NCBI GenBank assembly: GCA_038316335.1
Contig: JBBQAM010000052.1
Span: forward strand, 1 to 27,046
Source of the DNA: JALHST01 sp038316335
GTDB taxonomy: Bacteria; Bacteroidota; Bacteroidia; Flavobacteriales; Flavobacteriaceae
Direction of reading: 5' to 3'
DNA: 27,046 nucleotides
Of the stretch, positions 1-7,859 are shown in pieces. The position numbers and the translations under genes are program-made. Below the pieces are notes generated by a model that worked only from the letters and a program-made list of their open reading frames with translations, ran no database searches and was not told the DNA's origin. Within the stretch, counting starts at the first letter, position 1. The number at the start of each line of letters is the position of its first letter.

Positions 1-239
1 ATTCCAATGTCCATGATATTCCATTCACTTCGATTATTCGTCGAAATCAAGGCAATCTTATCATTGGGTTTTACGCCCATTCTCAGCAACGCCCTACTAA
101 TCGTATTTGCCTTTTGAAGATATTCTTTGGTAGATGTGGCGATCCAAGTATCGCCATATTTGGTAACGAGTGATTTTTCAAGATTGAATTTTTCAAGTTG
201 GTAATACGGAAAATCGAAAAGTCGGGTAATCTCTTGCAT
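1..239 (-). CDS. Long-chain acyl-CoA synthetase (AMP-forming ligase), N-terminal part, cut by window edge
   Basis: The minus strand reads openly from an ATG at 239 to the window edge and gives about 79 residues. They begin MQEITRLFDFPYYQLEKF and continue through DTWIATSTKEYLQKAN to DKIALISTNNRSEWNIMDIG. That is the typical N-terminus of flavobacterial long-chain fatty-acid CoA ligases of the AMP-binding family. The family activates fatty acids to acyl-CoA by way of an acyl-adenylate. The P-loop, the adenylation core and the C-terminal domain lie outside the window, so catalytic residues cannot be checked. The frame stays open upstream of 239, but no in-frame ATG occurs there and the family match begins at this methionine. 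A weak -7-like TATATTTC (complement of 262-269) lies about 23 bases upstream. Family assignment is fairly sure; chain-length preference is not knowable here. Confidence 0.8.
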   Translation of the reverse strand, partial: MQEITRLFDFPYYQLEKFNLEKSLVTKYGDTWIATSTKEYLQKANTISRALLRMGVKPNDKIALISTNNRSEWNIMDIG

Positions 240-584
240 AGCATGAAACTTAATGGATATTGAAATATAGGAAAAAATTGCATAGCGTTCGAGGTTCGAA
301 AACCGCTGCTTGAAATTTTGAGTGGTATCATAGCGAAGATGGCCGAGTGTCAATAGGTGTTCAAAGGTAACACTGCGGTTACATTGAGAATCGCAACACG
401 ATTATTTCCAGAATCTCTTTTGGCAGGTGCCTCACCACCTGCATTTTGATGAATCGACCAACCGTTTTAGCCTACTATTTTTATAATAGGATGGTCTAAG
501 CTATGCAGATTTTATTATGAAAGAGTACGATTCACTATTGTGTTATTCACACTTTCCGAACAAAAATTCAAAGTGTGATGCCTT
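240..584. other. Intergenic region between the acyl-CoA ligase and purL (345 bp)
   Basis: No coding frame here resembles a known protein. The left end should hold the ligase promoter; only a 7-of-8 match to the -7 box (complement of 262-269) is visible. A 7-bp inverted repeat (GCAGGTG/CACCTGC, 423-429 and 436-442) has no T-tract on either strand. A 9-bp hairpin next to the purL stop is listed separately. I see nothing else in it. Confidence 0.5.
547..578 (-). terminator. Hairpin just downstream of purL, possible terminator
   Basis: A perfect 9-bp inverted repeat, TCACACTTT (547-555) and AAAGTGTGA (570-578), with a 14-nt loop starts 7 bases after the purL stop codon. No clear run of T follows it on the minus strand, so it is either a weak intrinsic terminator or a 3'-end stabilising structure. 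Confidence 0.4.
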
Positions 585-3500
585 CTACTTCATTTTGCCC
601 TGCAGGTCTTCTAACCATATCCGTGCATTAACAAAAGCCTGCAACCAAGGGGAGGCGGTATCATTTCTGTCTTTTGGATAATATGCCCAATTCCATGGAA
701 AGATCGACCGTTCGATATGCGGCATCGTCACAAGGTGACGACCGCTGGTATCACAAAGCATCGCTGTATTGTAATCACTGCCATTTGGGTTTGCGGGATA
801 CGCTTCGAAACCGTATTTCGCAACTATGTGGTAATTTTTCTCAGAATGTGGTAAAACAAATTTTCCTTCCCCGTGAGAAATCCAGACCCCTAGGGTAGTA
901 CCAGCCAAATTGGAGAGCATTACCGAATTATTTTCCTGGATCTTTACCGAAGTAAAATTACTTTCGTGTTTTTGGGAATCGTTGTAGGTCAACTTGCCAT
1001 GTACTCTATGATCCGGATTAATAAGTTCCAGCTCCATAAACAATTGACATCCGTTACAAATGCCGACTGATAAGGTATCAGATCTCTTAAAGAATTTCTC
1101 CAAGGCGGTATTGGCTTTTTCATTGTATTTGAAGGCCCCGGCCCATCCTTTTGCACTTCCAAGCACATCGGAGTTCGAAAAACCACCTACGGCTCCGATA
1201 AATTGTATGTTTTCCAAGGACTCACGGCCGGATATTAAATCGGTCATATGCACATCCTTGACATCAAAACCGGCCAGATACATGGCATGCGCCATTTCGC
1301 GTTCTGAATTGCTGCCTTTTTCCCTTAAAATGGCTGCCTTGGGTCTTATAATATCACCGTTATCAAAGCGGCTCATCGATTTGGGCAATGCAGCCATTAT
1401 TTGCTGTGGAAAGGCAAATTGCAAGGGCTGTACCTTATAATTCTCGTAGCGTTTTTTTGCCAATCCTTTCGCCGTTTGTTTGTCGTCTAGTAAATAGGAA
1501 GTCTTGAACCAGGTATCCCTCAAGGAAGCTATTGCCAGTCCCATTTCCACATCGCCGTTCCTTATGGTCAAAGTCGCTTCAGGAACCACTTCGCCAATTT
1601 TTTTATACGCTATCCCTGCCTTTGACAAAATGGGTTCGACCCCAGTGTCCCGAGCTTGGAAAACAATGCCAACATTCTCCGAGAATAGTACTTTGATGGT
1701 GTCTGATTCACCGAGTTCAGATAGGTCTAATTCGGCTCCTAAATTGACATCGGAAAAGCACATTTCCAATAGCGTGGTTATCAAGCCACCGGATGCAACG
1801 TCATGGCCAGCAAGAATCAAATCTTCTTTTATCAATGTCTGGATGCTGTTAAAAACGGTCTTGAAATAAGCAGCGTCCCGAATCGTTGGCGCTTCAGCCC
1901 CAATAGTTTTCCGAATTTGTGCAAAGGAAGACCCTCCAAGCTTGTAGGCGTCTTTTGATACGTTTATATAATAGATGGGGCCGCCATTTTTTTTGAGAAC
2001 CGGTTCGACTATTTTAGCAATCGCATCGCAATGACCGGCAGCAGAAATGATAACAGTCCCAGGGGCCAGTACCTCCCCGTCTGAATATTTCTGTTTCATT
2101 GATAAGGAATCCTTACCGGTAGGCACATTGATGCCAAGTGCAATGGAAAAATCGGAAACCGCTTGTACGGCCTGATACAGTCGCGCATCTTCGCCAGCAT
2201 TCCTACAGGGCCACATCCAATTAGCACTTAGGGAAACCGACGCTAGACCATCCTTTAGCGGCGCCCATATAATGTTGGTCAAGGCCTCGCCAATACTATT
2301 TTTACTGCCTGCGGCAGGGTCGATCAAGCCTGAAATAGGGGAGTGGCCGATGCTAGTGGCAATGCCTTCCTTCCCTTTGAAATCCAAGGCCATAACACCA
2401 CAGTTGTTCAATGGCAGTTGTAAGGGCCCCACGCACTGTTGCTTGGCCACATGGCCGCCAACACATCGGTCGACCTTATTTGTCAACCAGTCTTTGCAAG
2501 CTACGGCCTCTAATTGCAGGACATGCTGCAAATACTCATGGAAGGATTCAAGCGCGTACGTCGGCTCCTTGTAGTTTCTTAGGACGGTTACATCGTTCAT
2601 TATGGTTTTCGGTGAACTTCCGAACATATCCTCCAAGTCTAAATCCATTGGTTTGGCTCCAGAACTTTGTGATATGAACGAAAATCTATGGTCACCGGTA
2701 ACATCACCTACCTGATACATAGGAGATCGTTCCCTGTCTGCAATGCGCTGTAAGAGATCGATATCTTTTTTCCCGATAACAAGCCCCATACGCTCCTGCG
2801 ATTCGTTCCCGATAATTTCTTTGGCCGAAAGTGTTGGGTCGCCTACGGGTAATTTGTCCAGATCGATCAGCCCCCCCGTACTCTCTACCAGCTCCGAAAG
2901 ACAGTTGAGGTGTCCGCCTGCCCCATGGTCGTGAATGGAAACAATATAATTTTGATCACTTTCCACCATCCCCCGAATCGCATTGGCCGCCCGTTTCTGC
3001 ATTTCCGGATTGGAGCGCTGTATGGCATTTAATTCGATGGCTGAACTAAATTCGCCAGTATCGGCACTTGAAACAGCAGCGCCGCCCATGCCGATGCGAT
3101 AATTGTCGCCACCTAGGATTACGATCTTGTCTCCAGGTTTTGGTTGCCCCTTTATGGCTTGTGCCGCCTTCCCGTAGCCTATACCACCCGCTTGCATGAT
3201 GACCTTGTCATAACCGAGACGCCGTGCATCTTCTGAATTTTCAAAGGTTAAGACCGAACCAGTAATCAACGGTTGACCGAATTTGTTACCGAAATCCGAG
3301 GCACCGTTAGATGCCTTGATCAGAATGTCAATGGGCGTTTGGTAAAGCCAAGAACGGGCGGCCATCCCATTTTCCCATGGGCGATTTGCTTCCAATCGCG
3401 AATACGCCGTCATATATACGGCAGTACCCGCCAAGGGTAGTGAGCCTTTTCCGCCGGCAAGGCGATCGCGAATTTCACCTCCTGAACCCGTAGCAGCCCC

Positions 3501-4277
3501 GTTAAAAGGTTCTACTGTGGTCGGAAAATTATGGGTTTCCGCTTTTAATGAGATGACCGATTCAAAAGCCTTTTCTTCATAAAAATCGGGCCTATCAGCA
3601 CTTTTTGGTGCGAATTGTATGACGTTGGGACCTTTTATGAAGGCGACGTTATCCTTATAGGCTGAAACGATATTGTTCGGATTTACTTGTGAGGTTTTCT
3701 TAATCAATTTGAAGAGGGAGGAGGGCATTTCCTGTCCATCGATTACGAAGGTACCATTGAAAATTTTGTGACGACAGTGTTCTGAGTTCACCTGACTGAA
3801 TCCAAATACCTCCGAATCGGTCAATTTTCTTCCAATTTTTGCCGATAGCGTGTTAAGATAGTCGACCTCTTCATCACTGAGTGCCAATCCTTCCTTTAGA
3901 TTGTAAGTCGCAATATCTTCAATCTCCAAGATAGGGGCAGGTATCACATCAACGGTAAAAATAGCTTGGTCCAAGCTTTTGAACTTTTGAGTAAGCATGG
4001 GGTCGAATTGGGTATAGTCGCTCGTGACAGCTTTGAATTCCTCGATCCGTAGGATGTCAGAAATACCCATATTTTGGGTAATTTCAGTGGCATTTGTGCT
4101 CCATGGGGTAATCATTGCTGCGCGAGGGCCCACAAAAAAGGCGTCAATTGACGCCGCGTTTATCTTGGGATGGTTGCCGAACAACCATATGAGTTTATCT
4201 ATTTCTTGCTTCGAAAGTTCCTTGACGGTCTGAACCGCGAAAACCTTGGTTTTTACATCTCCGAAAAAGTGAATCAT
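585..4277 (-). CDS. purL: Phosphoribosylformylglycinamidine synthase (FGAM synthase), single-chain large form
   Basis: This enzyme converts FGAR, glutamine and ATP to FGAM in step 4 of purine synthesis in the cytosol. At 1230 residues it is the large single-chain type that fuses the PurS, PurL and PurQ functions. Visible landmarks are SEHCRHKIF (165-173), KAETHNFPT (245-253) and GAATGSGGEIRD (260-271) of the synthetase domain. The glutaminase domain starts near residue 982, with GICNGCQ carrying the nucleophile Cys1074 and PHIERS carrying His1187 and Glu1189 of the triad. No key residue is missing. The ATG at 4277 gives MIHFFGDVKTKVF, a normal family start, and lies about 33 bases from a -7 box. 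It stands alone: a spacer of about 200 bp separates it from the methyltransferase gene upstream. No PurR-type operator was recognised. Confidence 0.97.
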   Translation of the reverse strand: MIHFFGDVKTKVFAVQTVKELSKQEIDKLIWLFGNHPKINAASIDAFFVGPRAAMITPWSTNATEITQNMGISDILRIEEFKAVTSDYTQFDPMLTQKFKSLDQAIFTVDVIPAPILEIEDIATYNLKEGLALSDEEVDYLNTLSAKIGRKLTDSEVFGFSQVNSEHCRHKIFNGTFVIDGQEMPSSLFKLIKKTSQVNPNNIVSAYKDNVAFIKGPNVIQFAPKSADRPDFYEEKAFESVISLKAETHNFPTTVEPFNGAATGSGGEIRDRLAGGKGSLPLAGTAVYMTAYSRLEANRPWENGMAARSWLYQTPIDILIKASNGASDFGNKFGQPLITGSVLTFENSEDARRLGYDKVIMQAGGIGYGKAAQAIKGQPKPGDKIVILGGDNYRIGMGGAAVSSADTGEFSSAIELNAIQRSNPEMQKRAANAIRGMVESDQNYIVSIHDHGAGGHLNCLSELVESTGGLIDLDKLPVGDPTLSAKEIIGNESQERMGLVIGKKDIDLLQRIADRERSPMYQVGDVTGDHRFSFISQSSGAKPMDLDLEDMFGSSPKTIMNDVTVLRNYKEPTYALESFHEYLQHVLQLEAVACKDWLTNKVDRCVGGHVAKQQCVGPLQLPLNNCGVMALDFKGKEGIATSIGHSPISGLIDPAAGSKNSIGEALTNIIWAPLKDGLASVSLSANWMWPCRNAGEDARLYQAVQAVSDFSIALGINVPTGKDSLSMKQKYSDGEVLAPGTVIISAAGHCDAIAKIVEPVLKKNGGPIYYINVSKDAYKLGGSSFAQIRKTIGAEAPTIRDAAYFKTVFNSIQTLIKEDLILAGHDVASGGLITTLLEMCFSDVNLGAELDLSELGESDTIKVLFSENVGIVFQARDTGVEPILSKAGIAYKKIGEVVPEATLTIRNGDVEMGLAIASLRDTWFKTSYLLDDKQTAKGLAKKRYENYKVQPLQFAFPQQIMAALPKSMSRFDNGDIIRPKAAILREKGSNSEREMAHAMYLAGFDVKDVHMTDLISGRESLENIQFIGAVGGFSNSDVLGSAKGWAGAFKYNEKANTALEKFFKRSDTLSVGICNGCQLFMELELINPDHRVHGKLTYNDSQKHESNFTSVKIQENNSVMLSNLAGTTLGVWISHGEGKFVLPHSEKNYHIVAKYGFEAYPANPNGSDYNTAMLCDTSGRHLVTMPHIERSIFPWNWAYYPKDRNDTASPWLQAFVNARIWLEDLQGKMK

Positions 4278-4309
4278 TGACTAAACTTGATGTTAAATTT
4301 AAGAAAGCA

Positions 4310-4317
4310 CAAATTTA
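4310..4317 (-). promoter_or_regulatory. Promoter -7 box for purL
   Basis: On the minus strand TAAATTTG matches the Bacteroidetes -7 consensus TAnnTTTG exactly, and would give a 5' leader of about 25 nt. No TTG lies at the usual 19-bp distance upstream, so only half of the promoter pattern is met. Confidence 0.45.
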
Positions 4318-4423
4318 CATCTTTTTTGACTACTATCTTCGGCAAATAGTTAACAGCTAATGGTCAAAATTGTTGATAGAAATTGCGGTTCGATTGTTCT
4401 GCGGAAATCATAATTCCCAGGTA

Positions 4424-4480
4424 AGTATGGGCAAATGATACGAGCATAGTAAGCAGCTCTAGGGGGGTGTTACCCATACT
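4424..4480 (-). terminator. Long inverted repeat overlapping the methyltransferase stop codon
   Basis: AGTATGGGCAA (4424-4434) pairs with TTACCCATACT (4470-4480) over 11 positions with one G.U wobble. A short GAGC/GCTC stem (4442-4445 and 4456-4459) nests inside the 35-nt loop. The right arm overlaps the stop codon of the minus-strand methyltransferase gene. This suggests a 3'-end structure. No T-tract follows on the minus strand, so simple intrinsic termination is unproven. Confidence 0.35.
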
Positions 4481-5699
4481 AGGGGGTGTTCTTTTTCTCT
4501 AATAGTGTCATATAAAAACCGTCATAGCCACTTTTGGAGGCGTAGATTTTACGTTCTTCCAATACGGCAAATTCCTTGCCTTCCTCGGACCCTAAAAACG
4601 ATTTTATCTGATCGGTGTTTTCCTGAGGGAGTATTGAGCAGGTTGCGTAAACCATTTTCCCACCTGGCTTGACAATTTTACTATAACTACGAATAATTTC
4701 TTGTTGGTCCTTTATAATTGTTTCCAGGAATTCGGGTTTTAGTTTCCATTTGGTATCCGGATTTCTACGAATTACGCCTAGCCCTGTACAAGGGGCGTCG
4801 ATCAGCACCCTATCAGCGCTGGCGTATAGTTTTTTGATAACCTTGGTTGAATCGATTTCCCTGGGTTCAATGTTATGGGCGCCGTTTCTTCGCGCCCTGC
4901 GTTTCAATTCCTTTAATTTACTTCCATAAATATCCATTGCGATAAGTTGGCCCTTATTTTCCATCAGGGCAGCTAAATGTAAGGTCTTTCCACCAGCTCC
5001 CGCGCAGGTATCGACTACACGCTGTCCTGGTTTAACATCCAATAATTCAGCTACCAATTGTGATGAGGCGTCCTGTACCTCGAACAATCCATTCTTAAAA
5101 GCCTGGGTAACGAAAACGTTCGCCCTTTCCGATAATTTTAAGGCCACTGAATACCCCTTAATCGGCTCAGTCACAATACCTTCTTCTAAAAGTATTTTTC
5201 GAAGTGCTTCCTTGGTAGTTTTAAGCGTGTTTGTTCGTAGGATTACTTCAGCCTGCTGGTTAAGGGCGGCAATTTCTTTGGTCCATAAATTTTCGCCTAG
5301 CGATTTTTCGCCTAGCGCATCTATCCAGTCAGGAACCGATTCACGGTATTTCCTTATTTTGGAGAGTTCGTCGAACTTTCCTTTAATACGTCGCTCTGGC
5401 GTAGGTTCGATTTGTTTCCAATCAGGTAAATTAATCCCTTTTAATACAGCCCAAACCGCCCACATCCGAAAAAAATCCGGTCTGCTATAGGGCGCCTTAA
5501 TTTCGGCAATTTCGGCATAAAGCCTTTTATAACGTACCATTTCATAGGTGGTCTCGGCGATGAAACCGCGATCTCGGGCACCCCATCGTTTATCGAATTT
5601 TAAGACTTTTTGGACCACCTTATCTGCGTATTCCCCTTCATTGAATACCAAATTCAAGGCGTCGATTACGGCAAATACCAGATTTCTATGAAGTTTCAT
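4479..5699 (-). CDS. RsmB/NOP-family rRNA (cytosine-C5) methyltransferase
   Basis: This is a SAM-dependent RNA m5C methyltransferase of 406 residues. The N-terminal 140 residues form a NusB/RsmB-like helical RNA-binding part. The C-terminal Rossmann domain shows motif I CAGAGGKT (232-239), motif IV DAPCTGLG with Cys304, and motif VI YATCSILPQEN with Cys354. Two cysteines in these places are the signature of m5C enzymes, one forming the covalent adduct with cytosine and the other releasing it. The likely target is 16S rRNA (RsmB type, C967 in E. coli), but flavobacteria carry more than one NOP paralogue, so the exact site is an inference. The ATG at 5699 sits about 18 bases from a -7 box and is divergent to the propeller lipoprotein gene. 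Nothing in the protein appears damaged. Confidence 0.88.
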   Translation of the reverse strand: MKLHRNLVFAVIDALNLVFNEGEYADKVVQKVLKFDKRWGARDRGFIAETTYEMVRYKRLYAEIAEIKAPYSRPDFFRMWAVWAVLKGINLPDWKQIEPTPERRIKGKFDELSKIRKYRESVPDWIDALGEKSLGENLWTKEIAALNQQAEVILRTNTLKTTKEALRKILLEEGIVTEPIKGYSVALKLSERANVFVTQAFKNGLFEVQDASSQLVAELLDVKPGQRVVDTCAGAGGKTLHLAALMENKGQLIAMDIYGSKLKELKRRARRNGAHNIEPREIDSTKVIKKLYASADRVLIDAPCTGLGVIRRNPDTKWKLKPEFLETIIKDQQEIIRSYSKIVKPGGKMVYATCSILPQENTDQIKSFLGSEEGKEFAVLEERKIYASKSGYDGFYMTLLEKKNTP

Positions 5700-5716
5700 G
5701 ACTAAAATTAAGGCTG

Positions 5717-5724
5717 CAAAGGTA
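5717..5724 (-). promoter_or_regulatory. Promoter -7 box for the RNA methyltransferase gene
   Basis: The minus strand reads TACCTTTG, an exact TAnnTTTG match, with the predicted transcript start about 10-12 bases before the ATG at 5699. It directly abuts the -33 TTG of the divergent promoter at 5725. No TTG lies 19 bp upstream. Confidence 0.4.
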
Positions 5725-5754
5725 TTGTTTTACATTCGAATCGCTTTATTTTTG
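5725..5754 (+). promoter_or_regulatory. Bacteroidetes-type promoter for the Asp-box lipoprotein gene
   Basis: TTG (5725-5727), exactly 19 bases, then TATTTTTG (5747-5754) matches the Bacteroidetes housekeeping promoter in both boxes and in spacing. The predicted start near 5760 leaves only about 8-10 nt before the ATG at 5769, so the mRNA would be almost leaderless. Confidence 0.62.
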
Positions 5755-5768
5755 ATAAACTTTATCCT

Positions 5769-6797
5769 ATGCGTATCCTCTCTATTATCCTGTTTCTTAC
5801 TTTGGCTTCCTCGTGTGCTGAAAAGAAGGCTCATAGGCCTTTTAAATCGGTCCACATTGAAACGGTTTATCAAGATTCGGTAAGCATACGTGCCATTGAG
5901 ATTATGGGGAATAGTGTCGCATTTGCGGCCAATAACGGTATTTTTGGATCCCTTGATTTGGGGTCTGGCAAGATTCGGACGAATTTCGAAAAATACGACA
6001 CCATTAAACCGGAGTTTCGAGCGGTTGCACATACATCGACCGATTTTTTCATGCTCTCGGTCGGGAGTCCGGCATTACTGTATAAAACCGGAGGCAATGG
6101 AAAAATGGATTTAGTTTATAAGGAAACCGGGGAGGGTGTTTTTTATGACGCAATGACCTTCTGGAATGATGTTGAGGGCATTGCAGTAGGTGATAGTATG
6201 GAAGGTTGTTTGAGCATTATCATAACTCGCGATGGGGGCAATTCTTGGGTCAAGTTACCCTGTTCCCAGTTGCCAAAGGGCATCGATGGGGAAGGGGCAT
6301 TTGCAGCAAGCAATACGAATATCAAGGTAGTTGGGAACAACACTTGGATTGCAACTACCAAGAGTCGTATCTATTTTTCTCCGGACAAAGGGAAAACATG
6401 GCGAATACAACAAACCACGATTGTCAATCAAGAAACCACACAAGGTATTTATTCCCTTGATTTTAATGATGAAAATTTAGGAATCGCCATTGGGGGTGAT
6501 TACACGCGACCAGAAAGCAACATCGCGAACAAAGCACTAACTACTGATGGTGGGAAAACATGGAATCTGATTGCCGACGGAGAAGATCCATCCTATAAAA
6601 GCTGCGTGCAATTTGTACCGAATTCGGATGGAAATTCGATCGTAGCCCTTGGTTTTACTGGAATTTCCTTTTCTCATGACAGAGGGGCGCATTGGAAACA
6701 TCTTTCTGACGAATCATTTTATACCCTGCGATTTCTGAATGATTCGGTAGCGTATGCCGCAGGTCGGGATAGGATTTCAAAACTTGTATTTAAATAA
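5769..6797 (+). CDS. Lipoprotein with Asp-box (BNR/Ycf48-like) beta-propeller
   Basis: The 342-residue protein starts with a lipoprotein signal, a hydrophobic stretch followed by LASSC with the acylated Cys at residue 16. It should therefore be anchored to a membrane outside the cytoplasm. Four Asp-box motifs, TRDGGNSW (153-160), SPDKGKTW (204-211), TTDGGKTW (258-265) and SHDRGAHW (302-309), sit at the hairpin turns of propeller blades about 45-55 residues apart. Relatives are usually named oxidoreductase or Ycf48-like, but no redox or sialidase catalytic residue is evident, so a scaffold or binding role is as likely. The gene is divergent to the RNA methyltransferase and has its own consensus promoter. 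It converges with the sigma-factor operon; no clear terminator is seen between them. Confidence 0.78.
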   Translation: MRILSIILFLTLASSCAEKKAHRPFKSVHIETVYQDSVSIRAIEIMGNSVAFAANNGIFGSLDLGSGKIRTNFEKYDTIKPEFRAVAHTSTDFFMLSVGSPALLYKTGGNGKMDLVYKETGEGVFYDAMTFWNDVEGIAVGDSMEGCLSIIITRDGGNSWVKLPCSQLPKGIDGEGAFAASNTNIKVVGNNTWIATTKSRIYFSPDKGKTWRIQQTTIVNQETTQGIYSLDFNDENLGIAIGGDYTRPESNIANKALTTDGGKTWNLIADGEDPSYKSCVQFVPNSDGNSIVALGFTGISFSHDRGAHWKHLSDESFYTLRFLNDSVAYAAGRDRISKLVFK

Positions 6798-6845
6798 AAA
6801 GGAAGCACCTGCGCTACCTTTTGGTACGAAATCGGGACGTTTTTG

Positions 6846-7304
6846 TTAGGGACATCCACCGCCGCCGCCATGTTTTTGTCGGTATTCCTTTATTAATTGG
6901 CGCTTAAAATCTTCCTCGGAACGCAATAACAAGAGCGCTTTTTTAGCAGAAATGACTTTTGCAACCTCCTTATAAAAATCGGTGTCTAGCCGCTCCTCCT
7001 CTTCCTCAAAATTAATATACTCGTCTAAAAGTTTTAGGGCCTCCTGTTCGCTAAGGTCTTCGACTTTCCTGATCTTGCCCCGTATTAAGGTACGGTCTTT
7101 TTGGCGCATGGCTTCCCTTTTCTCTTCATACCTATTATATAAGGGCCAAAAGGCCTGGGCCTCCTTACTGCTCAAATCGATTCTCTCGGTGATAAAGGCA
7201 ATTTTAAGCGCTTTGATTTTATCCCCGTCATGTCTATTTTGCCCAAAATTCATTGCAGTTACCAGTAAAAATGCAGCAGCTACAATTGTTTTTAACTTAT
7301 TCAT
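6846..7304 (-). CDS. Secreted Spy/CpxP-like protein of an ECF sigma operon
   Basis: This small exported protein of about 152 residues has a signal peptide (MNKLKTIVAAAFLLVTAMNFG). The mature part is highly charged and helical, with an LSSKEAQAFWPLYNRYEEKR segment typical of the Spy/CpxP-like proteins that flavobacterial annotations call sensor of ECF-type sigma factor. It should act in the periplasm, and a role in sensing or buffering envelope stress is an inference from family and operon. The C-terminus is unusual: a His, five glycines, then Cys-Pro. An in-frame GTG at 7307 precedes the ATG at 7304; I prefer the ATG because the signal peptide then starts normally. It overlaps the stop of the anti-sigma gene by 8 bases, so translation is probably coupled. 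Confidence 0.75.
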   Translation of the reverse strand: MNKLKTIVAAAFLLVTAMNFGQNRHDGDKIKALKIAFITERIDLSSKEAQAFWPLYNRYEEKREAMRQKDRTLIRGKIRKVEDLSEQEALKLLDEYINFEEEEERLDTDFYKEVAKVISAKKALLLLRSEEDFKRQLIKEYRQKHGGGGGCP

Positions 7305-7821
7305 CACTATCTAGGTTTAAATCCTCAAAATCATCAATATGATTATTTATGTAATCAATAACATTTTCTTCATTCAGTTGTTGGTTCATAATGTCGCCGA
7401 TTTTCATGTCATCAATCGGGAAAACTTCTGCGATTTCCAGGGCGGTGAGATTTAAATCATTGTTTTCGAAATAATATTCTATGTCAGAATTCGCCAAACT
7501 TTCAAATGTTACCGCCTTTGTGGTGTTCCAAAAAATACCAAGCGCTAATACGATGACGGCGGCAACAGTAGCGGCCACCGAATAATAAGCGCGATAGCTA
7601 TGTAACGGAATTACCTTGGTATTTTGCTCGTTTATTTGGGAAAGGATTTTTTCATTCAGCGTTCCAAAATAGGCTTCTGGAATCGTAAAGCCATCCTTGT
7701 TTTTGTCCTGATTCGAGAAAGCGGACTCATCTTCTAACAACCTACCCATTAGTTTATCGGTAAATCCTTCAAAGTAGCCCTCTGGAGCCTTAAAGTCGCT
7801 ATTTTTAATCAGTTTTTTCAT
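7297..7821 (-). CDS. Anti-sigma-factor-like single-pass membrane protein
   Basis: The 174-residue protein has a cytoplasmic N-terminal part of about 77 residues. One membrane helix follows (about 78-97, AYYSVAATVAAVIVLALGIF), then an acidic outer part rich in Asp, Glu and Asn. No zinc-binding HxxxCxxC anti-sigma motif is present. The N-terminal part holds two copies of one motif, FKAPEGYFEGFTDKL (10-24) and FTIPEAYFGTLNEKI (45-59), a pattern seen in Bacteroidetes proteins encoded next to ECF sigma factors. Its place directly after the sigma gene and before a secreted Spy-like protein supports the role of membrane-bound sigma antagonist; this is inference, not shown by a known domain. A second copy of the sigma-promoter element lies just upstream (7830-7859). 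Confidence 0.68.
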   Translation of the reverse strand: MKKLIKNSDFKAPEGYFEGFTDKLMGRLLEDESAFSNQDKNKDGFTIPEAYFGTLNEKILSQINEQNTKVIPLHSYRAYYSVAATVAAVIVLALGIFWNTTKAVTFESLANSDIEYYFENNDLNLTALEIAEVFPIDDMKIGDIMNQQLNEENVIDYINNHIDDFEDLNLDSDE

Positions 7822-7829
7822 TCCTTATA

Positions 7830-7859
7830 TTTGACTATCAATCTTTTAAAAGGTTTAAT
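7830..7859 (-). promoter_or_regulatory. Candidate ECF-sigma promoter, copy 2 (before the anti-sigma-like gene)
   Basis: The minus strand reads ATTAAACCTTT, 10 bases, ATAGTCAAA. The same two blocks with the same spacing stand upstream of the sigma gene at 8423-8452. AACC followed by GTC after 16 bases has the layout of ECF promoters (an AAC-type -35 and a GTC-type -10). The left block overlaps the sigma gene's stop codon, and the GTC lies 12 bases before the anti-sigma ATG. Confidence 0.55.

Noticed and set aside
290..305. tRNA T-loop-like GGTTCGAAAACC
   Set aside because: No anticodon arm, no acceptor stem and no CCA or pairing partner could be placed around it.
423..442. GCAGGTG/CACCTGC hairpin as a terminator
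   Set aside because: Only a 7-bp stem, no T-tract on either strand, and it lies about 140 bases after the purL stop.
6798..6845. Terminator between the convergent lipoprotein and Spy-like genes
   Set aside because: Only a 4-bp TACC/GGTA stem with a T loop was found; too weak to call.
7305..7307. GTG at 7307 as start of the Spy-like gene
   Set aside because: The ATG directly after it gives the usual signal peptide; the GTG adds only one residue.
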